Notes: generated by a model not told the origin, from the letters alone. A DNA stretch of 12,068 nt from Klebsiella pneumoniae (GCA_945873015.1 CAMCBY010000064.1:1-12068), one strand, 5' to 3'. Shown: positions 1-8,218, numbered from the stretch's first letter. Made by a program: numbers and translations.

Positions 1-831
1 CAGGCTCTGAGCGGCGAACCTGGCCAGATCCTGCTCATCAAGGACGTCACTGAAACGCGTCTGCTGCAGGACCAGCTCGCCCATCACAAGCGCCTGTCGG
101 CCAAGACCGAGATGGCTGCGGCGATGGCGCACCAGATCCGCACGCCGCTGGCGGCGGCGCTGCTCAATGTCGGCAACCTGCGTCGCACCCGCAGCGACGC
201 CGACCGCGAGCGTGTGGTCGAACGCAGCCTCATGTCCTTACGCAAGCTCGAACGGCTGGTCGATGAAATGTTGCTGTTTGCGCGCGGCGGTCAGCTCTCG
301 GTTGAACCGGTTGCCGCCCGTGAGCTGCTGGCCGCTGTTGAAAGCGCCGCGCGTGAAGCGTTCAGCGTGAGCGGCTTCGAACTCGAATTTGCACCGCTTG
401 ACGATGCGGGCCGCGTCTATGTGAACAGCGCGGCTTTGATCAGCGTGTGCCTCAACCTCATCGACAACGCCAGCCACGCGTGCCGCGCCCAGGGCCGCAT
501 GACGGTCACTGCGGGTGTCGTTGACGGCAAGTTCTGTCTCGCCTTTCAAGACAACGGCCCGGGCATCACGAGCGAACAGGCGGTGCAGATCTTCGAACCG
601 TTTTTCACCACCCGCGCCAACGGCACCGGCCTTGGCCTCGCTGTTGCGCGCGCCGTGACACAGGCTCATGGCGGTGAGCTGACCCTCGTTGCCGGTCACG
701 GCCAAGGCGCCTGTTTCCTCATGACGCTGCCGCTCATCGGGTCGCAGTCGGCAGCGCAAGATTCCCCAGTAACCCAAGAGCCGCATGCCGTTCGCGCGTT
801 CGCGCCGGCCGATTTGCGTCAGGCAGGATGA
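1..831 (+). CDS. fleS: Flagellar sensor histidine kinase FleS/FlrB, C-terminal part (5' end outside window)
   Basis: The frame is open from the first base, so the gene starts upstream; 276 residues are visible. The first ~30 residues look like the end of a PAS-type sensor domain and linker. Then come a HisKA H-box (AHQIRTPL, phospho-acceptor His44 of the visible part), an N-box (NLIDNA, Asn152 and Asn156), a G1 box (DNGPGI), an F-box (FEPFFTT) and a G2 box (GTGLGLAV). All key kinase residues are present. No membrane segment is seen in the visible part, in line with the cytosolic FleS/FlrB family. In that family the kinase autophosphorylates and passes phosphate to the sigma-54 activator FleR/FlrC, which is encoded four bases downstream. 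The identity comes mostly from this pairing and the flagellar neighbours; the kinase domain alone would only say NtrB-like. The last ~25 residues are poorly conserved tail. Confidence 0.9.
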   Translation, partial: QALSGEPGQILLIKDVTETRLLQDQLAHHKRLSAKTEMAAAMAHQIRTPLAAALLNVGNLRRTRSDADRERVVERSLMSLRKLERLVDEMLLFARGGQLSVEPVAARELLAAVESAAREAFSVSGFELEFAPLDDAGRVYVNSAALISVCLNLIDNASHACRAQGRMTVTAGVVDGKFCLAFQDNGPGITSEQAVQIFEPFFTTRANGTGLGLAVARAVTQAHGGELTLVAGHGQGACFLMTLPLIGSQSAAQDSPVTQEPHAVRAFAPADLRQAG

Positions 832-835
832 CATC

Positions 836-2245
836 ATGACCAGCCACCCCACTCAGATTCTGATAGTCGAAGACGATCACGCATTGCGTGAGGCCTTGCT
901 CGACACCGCTACGCTGGCCGGCTTCGAGGCGACCGGTGCCGCCGATGGCAGCGCTGCGCTCGAACTGCTGGCCGACGCGCAGTTCGACCTCGTGATCAGC
1001 GACATCCAGATGGAGCCGATGGACGGCCACACCCTGCTGCGCGAGATCCGCACTCGTTATCGCGATCTGCCGGTGGTGTTGATGACCGCCTATGAGTCGA
1101 TTCAAAGCGCGGTGAGTGCGCTGCGTGAAGGCGCTACCGATTATCTGGTCAAGCCGTTCGAAGCCGAAGTGCTGGTGGCGCGTATCAGCGACTGGTTGCC
1201 GCCGGCGCCAGCGCCGCTGGAAGACGACGTAGTGGCGGTCGATGCGGTCAGCCGCCGCGTGTTTGAACTGGCACGCCGTGTCGCACAATCGGACGCATCG
1301 GTGATGATCACCGGCGAATCGGGTGTCGGTAAAGAAATCGTGTTCCGCACCATTCATCGTTATTCGCAGCGCGCGGCGCAGGCGCCGGTCGCCATCAACT
1401 GCGCGGCGATTCCGGACAACATGCTCGAAGCGGTGCTGTTCGGCTACGACAAGGGCGCATTCACCGGCGCCTACAAGGCCAGCCCCGGCAAATTCGAACA
1501 GGCGCAGGACTCGACTCTGCTGCTCGACGAGATCTCTGAGATGCCGCTCGCGCTGCAGGCCAAACTGCTGCGCGTACTGCAGGAGCGTCAAGTCGAGCGC
1601 CTCGGTTCGAACAAGATCATCGACCTCGATGTGCGCATCGTTGCCACTACCAATCGCGACCTGCGTCGCGAAGTGGAAGCGGGGCGTTTTCGTGAAGATC
1701 TCTATTACCGCTTGAACGTCATGCCGCTCAATGTGCCGCCGCTGCGTCAGCGCCGTGACGACATCGTGCCGCTGGCCCGTGCGTTGCTGGCGCGTGCTGC
1801 CCTGCGCAGCCACACGAATGCGCCGCTCATCACGCCGGCAGCCTGCGCACGCCTCATGGAACACGCGTGGCCGGGCAATATCCGCGAACTCGACAATGTC
1901 ATGCAGCGCGCCATGATTTTGCATCAGGGTGAAGGCATCAATCTCGATGATCTGGTGTTCGAACAGATGACGCCGGCGGTGTCGGCCAAACTCGGTGCGG
2001 GCGTGACCGAGTCAACACGCGCGGTGGTGTTCGAGCACGACGAAGATTATGAAGACGACGATGCCGGTGGCGACTCTTTGGGGGGCGACCTTAAAGACCA
2101 CGAGCGCCGTCTGATTCTGACCGCGCTGGAAGAAGGCCACGGCAGCCGCAAGTTCGCCGCGGAGAAACTCGGTATCAGCCCACGTACCCTGCGCTACAAA
2201 CTCGCCCGCCTGCGCGACGCAGGCGTCGCGGTGCCCGGCGTCTGA
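836..2245 (+). CDS. fleR: Sigma-54-dependent flagellar response regulator FleR/FlrC
   Basis: This 469-residue protein has three domains. The receiver (about 1-120) has acidic pocket Asp13/Asp14, phospho-acceptor Asp56, Thr84 and Lys106. The AAA+ domain (about 135-375) has Walker A GESGVGKE (160-167), the sigma-54 contact loop GAFTGA (207-212) and Walker B LLLDE (228-232). A Fis-type helix-turn-helix lies at about 425-460. The form GYDKGAFTGA with PGKFEQAQ after it is typical of FlrC/FleR. It should activate sigma-54 promoters of later flagellar genes once phosphorylated by FleS. The frame is open back to an ATG at 785, but the start at 836 is preferred: it has AGGA at 825-828, begins the receiver fold directly and avoids a 47-base overlap with fleS. 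A very acidic stretch (residues 400-409) links the AAA+ domain to the DNA-binding domain. Confidence 0.96.
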   Translation: MTSHPTQILIVEDDHALREALLDTATLAGFEATGAADGSAALELLADAQFDLVISDIQMEPMDGHTLLREIRTRYRDLPVVLMTAYESIQSAVSALREGATDYLVKPFEAEVLVARISDWLPPAPAPLEDDVVAVDAVSRRVFELARRVAQSDASVMITGESGVGKEIVFRTIHRYSQRAAQAPVAINCAAIPDNMLEAVLFGYDKGAFTGAYKASPGKFEQAQDSTLLLDEISEMPLALQAKLLRVLQERQVERLGSNKIIDLDVRIVATTNRDLRREVEAGRFREDLYYRLNVMPLNVPPLRQRRDDIVPLARALLARAALRSHTNAPLITPAACARLMEHAWPGNIRELDNVMQRAMILHQGEGINLDDLVFEQMTPAVSAKLGAGVTESTRAVVFEHDEDYEDDDAGGDSLGGDLKDHERRLILTALEEGHGSRKFAAEKLGISPRTLRYKLARLRDAGVAVPGV

Positions 2246-2279
2246 GCATCACGCACGCTAACGAGAACGGGAGGGAATC

Positions 2280-2627
2280 ATGAACAACACCATCGACGCC
2301 CAGGCGGTACTCGCGCAGATGCGCGCTCTGACTGCGCAGGCGCGCGGCCTTGAATTGCCGCGTGCGGTCAGTGACGCCAACCCGCTCGCCGGCACCACGC
2401 CGGCGGTCAACTTCGGCGACGTGATGAAGAACGCCCTCAATTTTGTCACCGACCAACAGGTGACGGCGACCAAACTCCAGGACCGCTTTGAACGTGGCGA
2501 CAAAGGCGTCGATGTGGCGGAGGTGATGGTCGCCATCCAGAAAGCCAACCTGTCCTTCCAGGCCGCCACCCAGGTACGCAACAAACTGGTGTCGGCCTAC
2601 CAGGACATCATGAACATGCCGCTATAA
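2280..2627 (+). CDS. fliE: Flagellar hook-basal body protein FliE
   Basis: A 115-residue protein, slightly longer than the ~104 residues of the enterobacterial protein. The conserved C-terminal half is present: a VNFGDVMKNAL segment, then GDKGVDVAEVMVAIQKANLSF, and the ending VRNKLVSAYQDIMNMPL, all typical of FliE. FliE sits between the MS ring (FliF) and the proximal rod and is one of the first proteins exported by the flagellar type III apparatus. A strong ribosome site (GGGAGGGAAT) lies just before the ATG. The gene begins 34 bases after fleR and ends 27 bases before fliF. I found no convincing sigma-54 promoter in the 34-base gap, so it may be read through from fleSR or from a promoter inside fleR. 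Confidence 0.95.
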   Translation: MNNTIDAQAVLAQMRALTAQARGLELPRAVSDANPLAGTTPAVNFGDVMKNALNFVTDQQVTATKLQDRFERGDKGVDVAEVMVAIQKANLSFQAATQVRNKLVSAYQDIMNMPL

Positions 2628-2654
2628 GCACGCGCTACCAAGTGAGTTACGACC

Positions 2655-4430
2655 ATGGCTGAAGCTGCCACATTCAACGCCCAGGCATCCTTGATGCTGC
2701 TGCTGCGCCAGGTCGGTGTGCTGGTTGGACTGGCTGCGGCGGTGGCGCTCGGTCTGTATGTGGCACTGTGGGCGCGGCAGCCGGAATACGCGGTGCTGTT
2801 TGCAGATCTCGAGGACCGCGATCTCAATCAGGTTGTCGAACAACTGACCAGCAACAACATTCCCTATCGCATGGATCCCAACGGCGGCACGGTGCTGGTG
2901 CCGGCCGAGAATCTTGCCACCGCGCGCATGAAACTCGCGGGGTCCGGGCTCGCACCCGCGAGCGGCAAGGGCAATGGTTTTGAAGCGATGAACAGCGAGC
3001 AGCCTTTCGGCACCAGCCAGTTCCTCGAGCAAGCACGCTATCAGCACGCCGTCGAAGGCGAGTTGTCGCGGTCGATATCCCATATCACCAACGTCAAATC
3101 AGCGCGCGTGCATATCGCGCAGCCCAAACAATCAGCTTTCGCACGCACCAAGCGCGACCCAACCGCGTCGGTCATCGTCGACCTCTATAACGGCCGTCAG
3201 CTCGAGCGCCATCAGGTCGCGGCGATTGCGCAGATGGTATCGGCGGCAGTCGCGGGCATGCCGGTCAACAAGGTCACGGTCATCGACCAGCGCGGCAATC
3301 TGCTGACCGACAACGGCGACGGCAACGACAGCCTGGCGGTGTCGGCCAAACGTTTCGAGTACACGCGTAATCTTGAGCAGTCCTATATCAGCAGAGTCGA
3401 GGCGATTCTGACGCCGTTCGTTGGTGCGGACGGCGTGCGCGCCGAAGTCACCGCCGACCTCGATTTCACCGAGACCCAACAGGCAAAGGAAACCTATAAC
3501 CCCGATTTGTCGGCGGTGCGTAGTGAAAGCACCAGCGAGGAAGAACGCAGCGGTGATGCTGCCAATGGTGTGCCGGGTGCACTCAGCAATCAGCCGCCCG
3601 GTGCAGCCACCGCGCCGGAGCAGACCGCCAATGCCAATGGTCAGGGCGCCCCGGGCGCCAACGGCGCGGCCAACAAAGACACTGCATCGGTCAACAAACG
3701 TAGCCAGAAGACCACCAACTACGAAGTGGATAAAAACGTGGTGGTGGAGAAAAACAACGTCGGCAGCATTCGCCGCCTGTCGGTTGCGGTGGTGGTGCGG
3801 GCGCCTGCCCCAGTCGCCCCTGCGACCGCCCCGGCCGAAGGCGACAAGGCTGAGGGCGACAAGGCGGCTGAAGGTGACACTGCCGCTGCGGCCGCCGCCC
3901 CTGCGGTCGCAGCGCCGGCGGCGGCCTTGAGTGAAGCCGAGATTGAACGCATGACCAACCTGGTCAAACAAGCTATCGGTTTTGATGCCGCGCGCGGCGA
4001 TTCGGTCACCGTCACCAGTGCCGAATTTCAGGCGCCGCCGGCGCTCGAGCCGCTGCCGGAGTTGCCTATCTGGCAGCAGCCGTGGGCATGGAATGTGGCC
4101 AAACAGGTCGCCGGCGGATTGTTCGTACTGTTCGTGCTGTTCGGCGTCATCCGACCGACCGTGAAATCGTTGATGAGCAAGCCGTTGACTGTTGCTGCCA
4201 ATGGCGACGTCACGGCCCTCGAAGGCGGCGTCGATGCCAATGGCATGCCGGCCCTGACCGGCCCCGCCGGCATGGACGGGCAGATGGCTTTAACCAATCA
4301 ACGCGCCGACAACACCCCGTTGCTGGCGTCTTCGGAAATCGACCCGAACATCGACAGCGTCAAACAGTTCGTGAGCAATGACCCGCGCGTCGCCGCGCAG
4401 GTCATCAAGGGCTGGGTCGGCGGCGAATAG
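2655..4430 (+). CDS. fliF: Flagellar MS-ring protein FliF
   Basis: A 591-residue protein, longer than the ~550-560 residues of enterobacterial FliF. It has an N-terminal membrane segment (about 20-39), periplasmic ring-building domains with the YscJ/FliF fold (about 45-220), a third ring domain with the beta-collar insertion (a low-complexity stretch containing GVPGALSNQPPG), a second membrane segment (about 485-499) and a cytoplasmic tail ending in NDPRVAAQVIKGWVGGE, the part that binds FliG in this family. FliF multimers form the membrane ring on which the rotor and export gate are built. A short Ala/Pro-rich insert with the repeated unit AEGDK (residues about 383-425) lies between the LSVAVVV strand and the next helix and largely explains the extra length. 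The ribosome site is weak (AGTGAG at 2641-2646). fliG follows after 18 bases. Confidence 0.97.
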   Translation: MAEAATFNAQASLMLLLRQVGVLVGLAAAVALGLYVALWARQPEYAVLFADLEDRDLNQVVEQLTSNNIPYRMDPNGGTVLVPAENLATARMKLAGSGLAPASGKGNGFEAMNSEQPFGTSQFLEQARYQHAVEGELSRSISHITNVKSARVHIAQPKQSAFARTKRDPTASVIVDLYNGRQLERHQVAAIAQMVSAAVAGMPVNKVTVIDQRGNLLTDNGDGNDSLAVSAKRFEYTRNLEQSYISRVEAILTPFVGADGVRAEVTADLDFTETQQAKETYNPDLSAVRSESTSEEERSGDAANGVPGALSNQPPGAATAPEQTANANGQGAPGANGAANKDTASVNKRSQKTTNYEVDKNVVVEKNNVGSIRRLSVAVVVRAPAPVAPATAPAEGDKAEGDKAAEGDTAAAAAAPAVAAPAAALSEAEIERMTNLVKQAIGFDAARGDSVTVTSAEFQAPPALEPLPELPIWQQPWAWNVAKQVAGGLFVLFVLFGVIRPTVKSLMSKPLTVAANGDVTALEGGVDANGMPALTGPAGMDGQMALTNQRADNTPLLASSEIDPNIDSVKQFVSNDPRVAAQVIKGWVGGE

Positions 4431-4448
4431 ACACACACTGGAATCCCT

Positions 4449-5456
4449 ATGGCTGAAGCAGCAGCACCCCTCGACGGCGCCCAGAAGGCGGCAATCTTCC
4501 TGATGTCCATTGGCGAAGGCCCGGCCGCCGAGATCATGAAATATCTAGGTCCGCGCGAAGTGCAGAAAATTGGTGTGGCCATGACCAGTCTTGACGTGGT
4601 CTCGCCGACCAGCGTCAGCACCGCCATTGGCGAGTTCATTGAACTGGTGCGTTCGCATACGGGCATCGGCATCGGTAACGAGGAGTACATCCGCTCGGTG
4701 TTGACCAATGCGCTCGGTGAGGAAAAGGCCAGCAGCATGATTGACCGTATTCTGCTCGGCGGACACGCCAAGGGACTCGAATCCTTGAAGTGGATGGACC
4801 CGCGCGCCATTGTCGAACTGGTGCGCTTTGAACACCCGCAGATCATTGCCATCGTGTTGTCCTATCTCGACAGCGACACCTCCGCCGAAGTGCTGTCGAT
4901 GCTGCCGGAAAACACCCGCTCCGACTTGCTCATGCGCGTCGCGACCATGGACGGCATTCAGCCTGCGGCGATGAAGGAATTGAATGAGATGCTGGAATTG
5001 CAGCTGCGCGGTGGCGCCGGTGGTCAGCAGTCATCGCTCGGCGGTATCAAGTGCGCGGCCGAAATCCTCAACTTTGTCGACCGCAGCATCGAAGCGAAGA
5101 TCAACGAACAGATCACCGAAGCCGATGCCGACCTCGCGACCAAGATTCAGGATCTGATGTTCACCTTCGAGAACATTGGAGATATTGATGACCGCGGCAT
5201 TCAGGCTTTGTTGCGAGAAGTGTCGACCGACAACCTGGTGCTGGCGATGAAAGGTTGCGATGAGAGCATCAAGGAAAAAATCTTCAAGAACATGTCGAGC
5301 CGCGCGGCGGAAATGCTGCGTGAAGACCTGGAATCTAAGGGCCCGGTCAAACTCTCGGAAGTGGAGGGCGCGCAGAAGGAAATCCTGGGGATTGCGCGGC
5401 GACTCGCCGACGAGGGCACTATCAGCCTCGGCGGCACCGGCGAGCAGATGGTGTAA
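4449..5456 (+). CDS. fliG: Flagellar motor switch protein FliG
   Basis: This protein of 335 residues matches the family length. The N-terminal domain (about 1-100) would bind FliF, the middle domain contains the EHPQ motif (128-131) for FliM contact, and the C-terminal domain (about 195-335) carries the charged torque helix. Against E. coli FliG, with a constant offset of four, the charged residues Lys264, Arg281, Asp288, Asp289 and Arg297 correspond here to Lys268, Arg285, Glu292, Asp293 and Lys301, so charge is kept at all five. The protein couples stator ion flow to rotation and responds to the switch state set through FliM. The ribosome site is weak; the ATG lies 18 bases after fliF, and translation may be helped by ribosomes from that gene. 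Confidence 0.97.
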   Translation: MAEAAAPLDGAQKAAIFLMSIGEGPAAEIMKYLGPREVQKIGVAMTSLDVVSPTSVSTAIGEFIELVRSHTGIGIGNEEYIRSVLTNALGEEKASSMIDRILLGGHAKGLESLKWMDPRAIVELVRFEHPQIIAIVLSYLDSDTSAEVLSMLPENTRSDLLMRVATMDGIQPAAMKELNEMLELQLRGGAGGQQSSLGGIKCAAEILNFVDRSIEAKINEQITEADADLATKIQDLMFTFENIGDIDDRGIQALLREVSTDNLVLAMKGCDESIKEKIFKNMSSRAAEMLREDLESKGPVKLSEVEGAQKEILGIARRLADEGTISLGGTGEQMV

Positions 5457-5465
5457 GGAAAGAGC

Positions 5466-6164
5466 ATGAGCATGCACAGCGCCGAAGCCCTCGCGAGCGA
5501 ACAAAGCAGCACCATGACCGAACTCGGCTTCGGCCCTGGCAGCGGTGAGGTGACACCTTACGAATTGCCGGACATTGACCAGATTCTGGTGCGCAACGGC
5601 GCCAATGGTGCGGGTGTGGTGACCGCTCGCGAACTGGAAAGCATCCACAAACAGGCCTACGCCGAAGGCTTCGAGACCGGCACGGTGGAGGGTTATGCCG
5701 ACGGTCAGCGCCGCGCTGCCGCCGATATCATCGCGCGCTGCGAAATCCTCGATGCGGTGACCCAGCAGCTGGTCGCGCCACTCGCGACGCTCGATGAAGA
5801 CATGGTGACCTCGGTGGCCGAGCTTGCGCTGCTGATTGCGCGCCATCTGGTGCGCCGTGAATTGAAGACCGCACCGGGCGAAGTGATCGGCGTGGTGCGC
5901 GAGACCATGCGCCTGTTGCCGATAGCGAGTCGCGGCACGACCTTGCATTTAAATCCCGATGACGCCGAATTGGTGCGCTCGGCACTCGCTATTGATACCG
6001 ACGGTATCAGCTGGCGGGTGGAAGCAGATCCATTGATCTCGCGTGGCGGCTGCATCGTCGAGACCGAGACCTCGCGTATCGATGCCACGGTCGAATCGCG
6101 GATTGCCGCGATTGCATCAAAGATGTTTGGCGGTGAACGCGAAGGCGACCGGGGCACAGCGTGA
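5466..6164 (+). CDS. fliH: Flagellar export ATPase regulator FliH
   Basis: A 232-residue protein with a variable, low-complexity N-terminus. Then come a run of glycines spaced four apart (Gly68, Gly72, Gly76 and Gly80; GxxxGxxxGxxxG), a helical region and a conserved C-terminal domain (about 110-220) related to the stator subunits of F/V-type ATPases. Repeated GxxxG segments are known in FliH. The protein binds FliI, limits its ATPase activity and brings it to the export gate. The ribosome site AAGGAAAG overlaps the fliG stop codon, and the start is nine bases after that stop. A second ATG six bases further on cannot be excluded. The gene ends in a four-base overlap with the fliI start (GTGA), which suggests coupled translation. 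Confidence 0.93.
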   Translation: MSMHSAEALASEQSSTMTELGFGPGSGEVTPYELPDIDQILVRNGANGAGVVTARELESIHKQAYAEGFETGTVEGYADGQRRAAADIIARCEILDAVTQQLVAPLATLDEDMVTSVAELALLIARHLVRRELKTAPGEVIGVVRETMRLLPIASRGTTLHLNPDDAELVRSALAIDTDGISWRVEADPLISRGGCIVETETSRIDATVESRIAAIASKMFGGEREGDRGTA

Positions 6165-7540
6165 GCACCAAACTCGCAACGTTCATGAACTCCAATCCGG
6201 CGAGCCGCTGGTGCGCTGGACTTGAACCCTATTTCGAGCGTTTGGCCGAGCCGCCGGCGGTGGCGGTCGAAGGCAAGCTGTCACGCATGGTCGGCTTGAC
6301 CCTGGAGGCGGTCGGCTGCCAGGCGGCGATTGGCGACAGGTGCCGGGTCTACAACCCCGGCGGCGTCGATGTCGATGCTGAAGTGGTGGGTTTTTCCGGC
6401 GAACGATTGTTTCTTATGCCTACCGGTATTCCGCGCGGCCTGTCGCCCAATGCACGGGTGATTCCGCTCGGCGGCGCCGGCGATGTGGCGGTTGGCGAGG
6501 CGCTGCTCGGCCGCGTGCTGGACGGCTCCGGCCGTCCCCTCGACAGTCGCGGACCCCTGCACCTGACCGAGAGACGGCCGCTATATGGAGAGATGATCAA
6601 TCCCCTGCAACGCGCCGTGATCAGTGAGCCGCTCGATGTCGGCGTGCGTTCGATCAACGCGCTGCTGACAGTCGGCCGTGGCCAGCGCATCGGGCTGTTC
6701 GCGCCGTCCGGCGTCGGCAAGTCGGTGCTGCTCGGCATGATGACGCGTTTCACCGACGCGGACGTGATCGTGGTTGGCCTCATCGGTGAACGCGGCCGAG
6801 AAGTTAAAGAATTCATTGAACAAATCCTCGGTGAGTCCGGTATGGCGCGCGCGGTGGTGGTGGCGACGCCGGCCGACAATCCGCCGCTCATGCGTATGCA
6901 TGGCGCGGCCATGGCGACCAGCATCGCCGAGTATTTCCGCGATACCGGCCGACATGTGCTGTTGTTGATGGATTCCCTGACCCGCTATGCACAGGCCAAC
7001 CGCGAGATAGCGCTCACCATCGGCGAGCCACCGGCGACGCGCGGCTTTCCGCCGTCGGTGTTCGCGCGACTGCCGCAATTGGTGGAACGCGCTGGCATGG
7101 GGGTTGGCGGACGCGGCTCGATCACCGCGTTTTACACCGTGTTGACCGAAGCCGATGACCCGAATGACCCGGTCGCCGATTCGGCGCGCGCGATCCTCGA
7201 CGGCCATATCGTGCTGTCGCGGCGCCTGGCGGAGCGCGGCTTGTATCCGGCCATCGATATCGAGGCGTCCATCAGCCGCGTGATGTCGCAGGTGGTGGGC
7301 GAGCGGCAGATCAAATACGCGCGCGCGCTCAAACATTTTTATTCGCTCTACGAACAGAATTCCGATCTGTTCAATGTCGGCGCCTATCAGCGCGGTGCCA
7401 ATCCGGAGCTCGACAGTGCGGTGGCAATGCGCCCCCAGATTCTGAATTTCCTCAGCCAGGACCGCCGCGCTGCGGTCAACTTCAACGACGCCGTCACCGC
7501 CCTTGCCACCGTCACCGGTGGTGACGTCATTGACGGTTAA
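6161..7540 (+). CDS. fliI: Flagellar type III export ATPase FliI
   Basis: This 459-residue protein is a close match to the F1-beta-like export ATPase. Walker A is APSGVGKS (181-188, Lys187), the catalytic glutamate is Glu210 in GERGREV, and Walker B is LLLMDSLTRYA with Asp271. The stretch ADDPNDPVADSARAILDGHIVLSR (only key parts named) is a FliI hallmark. Lys187 and Glu210 line up with Lys188 and Glu211 of the Salmonella protein. ATP hydrolysis helps unfold and deliver substrates to the export gate, with FliH and FliJ. The start is taken as GTG at 6161, overlapping the fliH stop; an ATG at 6185 would remove eight residues and is the alternative. fliJ follows after 20 bases. Confidence 0.97.
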   Translation: MSTKLATFMNSNPASRWCAGLEPYFERLAEPPAVAVEGKLSRMVGLTLEAVGCQAAIGDRCRVYNPGGVDVDAEVVGFSGERLFLMPTGIPRGLSPNARVIPLGGAGDVAVGEALLGRVLDGSGRPLDSRGPLHLTERRPLYGEMINPLQRAVISEPLDVGVRSINALLTVGRGQRIGLFAPSGVGKSVLLGMMTRFTDADVIVVGLIGERGREVKEFIEQILGESGMARAVVVATPADNPPLMRMHGAAMATSIAEYFRDTGRHVLLLMDSLTRYAQANREIALTIGEPPATRGFPPSVFARLPQLVERAGMGVGGRGSITAFYTVLTEADDPNDPVADSARAILDGHIVLSRRLAERGLYPAIDIEASISRVMSQVVGERQIKYARALKHFYSLYEQNSDLFNVGAYQRGANPELDSAVAMRPQILNFLSQDRRAAVNFNDAVTALATVTGGDVIDG

Positions 7541-7560
7541 TTTCCAGCAGGCACACCCTC

Positions 7561-7992
7561 ATGAATCGCAGCCAACGCATGAAACGCATCGTAAGTTTGA
7601 ACGAAATGCAGAAAACGGTGGCCTCGCAGAAACTCGCCGGCACCCGCGGGCGGCATGATGGCAATCTCAAAAAGCTGGAGGAATTCCGCCGCTATCGTCA
7701 GGAATACGCGCGCGCCCTACAGAATCCGGGGCAGTCCATGACCGCCGCTGCGGCGCGCGATACGCGCGTATTCCTCGGCCAGCTTGAGCGCACCATTACC
7801 GCGCTCGAAGCGATGGTGACGCGCTCAGAACGCGAATGCGCTGAAGATCTCGTTGCCTGGAAACGCGAAGCCCAGCGCGCCAACGTGCTGGTCGATATTC
7901 TCGACCGTTGCACGCGCAACGAAGACACCGATCGCGAAGGCCGCCTGCAGCGTGAAATCGATGACCGCCGCGTGGAAATGTCGCAGATGTAA
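7561..7992 (+). CDS. fliJ: Flagellar export chaperone FliJ
   Basis: A 143-residue protein, close to the ~147 residues of the enterobacterial protein. It is rich in Arg, Lys, Glu and Gln with almost no proline, as expected for the two-helix coiled coil of FliJ. In this family FliJ inserts into the FliI ring like the gamma subunit of F1-ATPase and shuttles export chaperones. Identification rests on the coiled-coil character, the length and the position directly after fliI, since the family is weakly conserved. The ribosome site is poor. It is the last gene of the fliEFGHIJ run; a 389-base non-coding region with REP-like repeats follows. Confidence 0.92.
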   Translation: MNRSQRMKRIVSLNEMQKTVASQKLAGTRGRHDGNLKKLEEFRRYRQEYARALQNPGQSMTAAAARDTRVFLGQLERTITALEAMVTRSERECAEDLVAWKREAQRANVLVDILDRCTRNEDTDREGRLQREIDDRRVEMSQM

Positions 7993-8019
7993 GAGCGGTT
8001 CCGGGGATTCTGATCTGCC

Positions 8020-8042
8020 GCAGGTGCGAATTCATTCGCACA
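8020..8042 (+). repeat. Single REP-like palindrome, stem family A
   Basis: A perfect 8-bp stem with a two-base loop, GTGCGAAT-tc-ATTCGCAC (8024-8041), is preceded by GCAG and followed by A. The layout (four-base head ending in G, stem starting with GT, TC loop, trailing A) matches the doublet units at 8134-8157 and 8195-8218 although the stem sequence differs. REP elements mobilised by RAYT transposases typically have a GTRG head; GCAG departs from that by one base. It lies 28 bases after fliJ. Confidence 0.65.
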
Positions 8043-8133
8043 TTGGGAAACAGGTCTCGACGTCATGCTGCGGCACTAAAGGTGGGAATGCATTGGGTGC
8101 AGGTCTCAAACTTAGCACCGGTATTTGATCCTC

Positions 8134-8218
8134 TGTGGGTCAGACTTCAGTCTGACATTCATCCGCGATGGGCGGCGGCAGACGGTGCCGACAGTGTCAG
8201 ACTGAAGTCTGACCCACA
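8134..8218. repeat. Inverted doublet of REP-like units (REPIN/BIME-like), stem family B
   Basis: Two 24-base arms, 8134-8157 and 8195-8218, are perfect reverse complements of each other, separated by 37 bases. Each arm is itself a hairpin, GTCAGACT-tc-AGTCTGAC (or its complement), with an outer TGTGG head. GTGG fits the GTRG head reported for RAYT-linked REP sequences, and two inverted REPs with a short spacer are the definition of a REPIN. The pair can fold as two small hairpins or as one long cruciform. TGATC occurs on both sides (8126-8130 and 8220-8224) but not at equal distance, so a target duplication is doubtful. No RAYT gene lies in the window. Confidence 0.8.

Noticed and set aside
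785..835. An upstream ATG that would extend FleR by 17 residues.
   Set aside because: It overlaps the end of fleS, the extra residues do not resemble a receiver domain, and the ATG at 836 has AGGA at the right distance.
734..1924. A long open frame antisense to fleR (396 codons), and similar long antisense frames over fliF, fliH and fliI.
   Set aside because: These are expected in GC-rich genes; their sequences are rich in Arg, His and Gln with no recognisable domain, and each lies opposite a confidently identified gene.
2060..2075. TGGCGAC-TCTT-TGGGG inside fleR as a possible sigma-54 promoter for fliE.
   Set aside because: It departs from the consensus at several fixed bases, including the invariant -12 GC.
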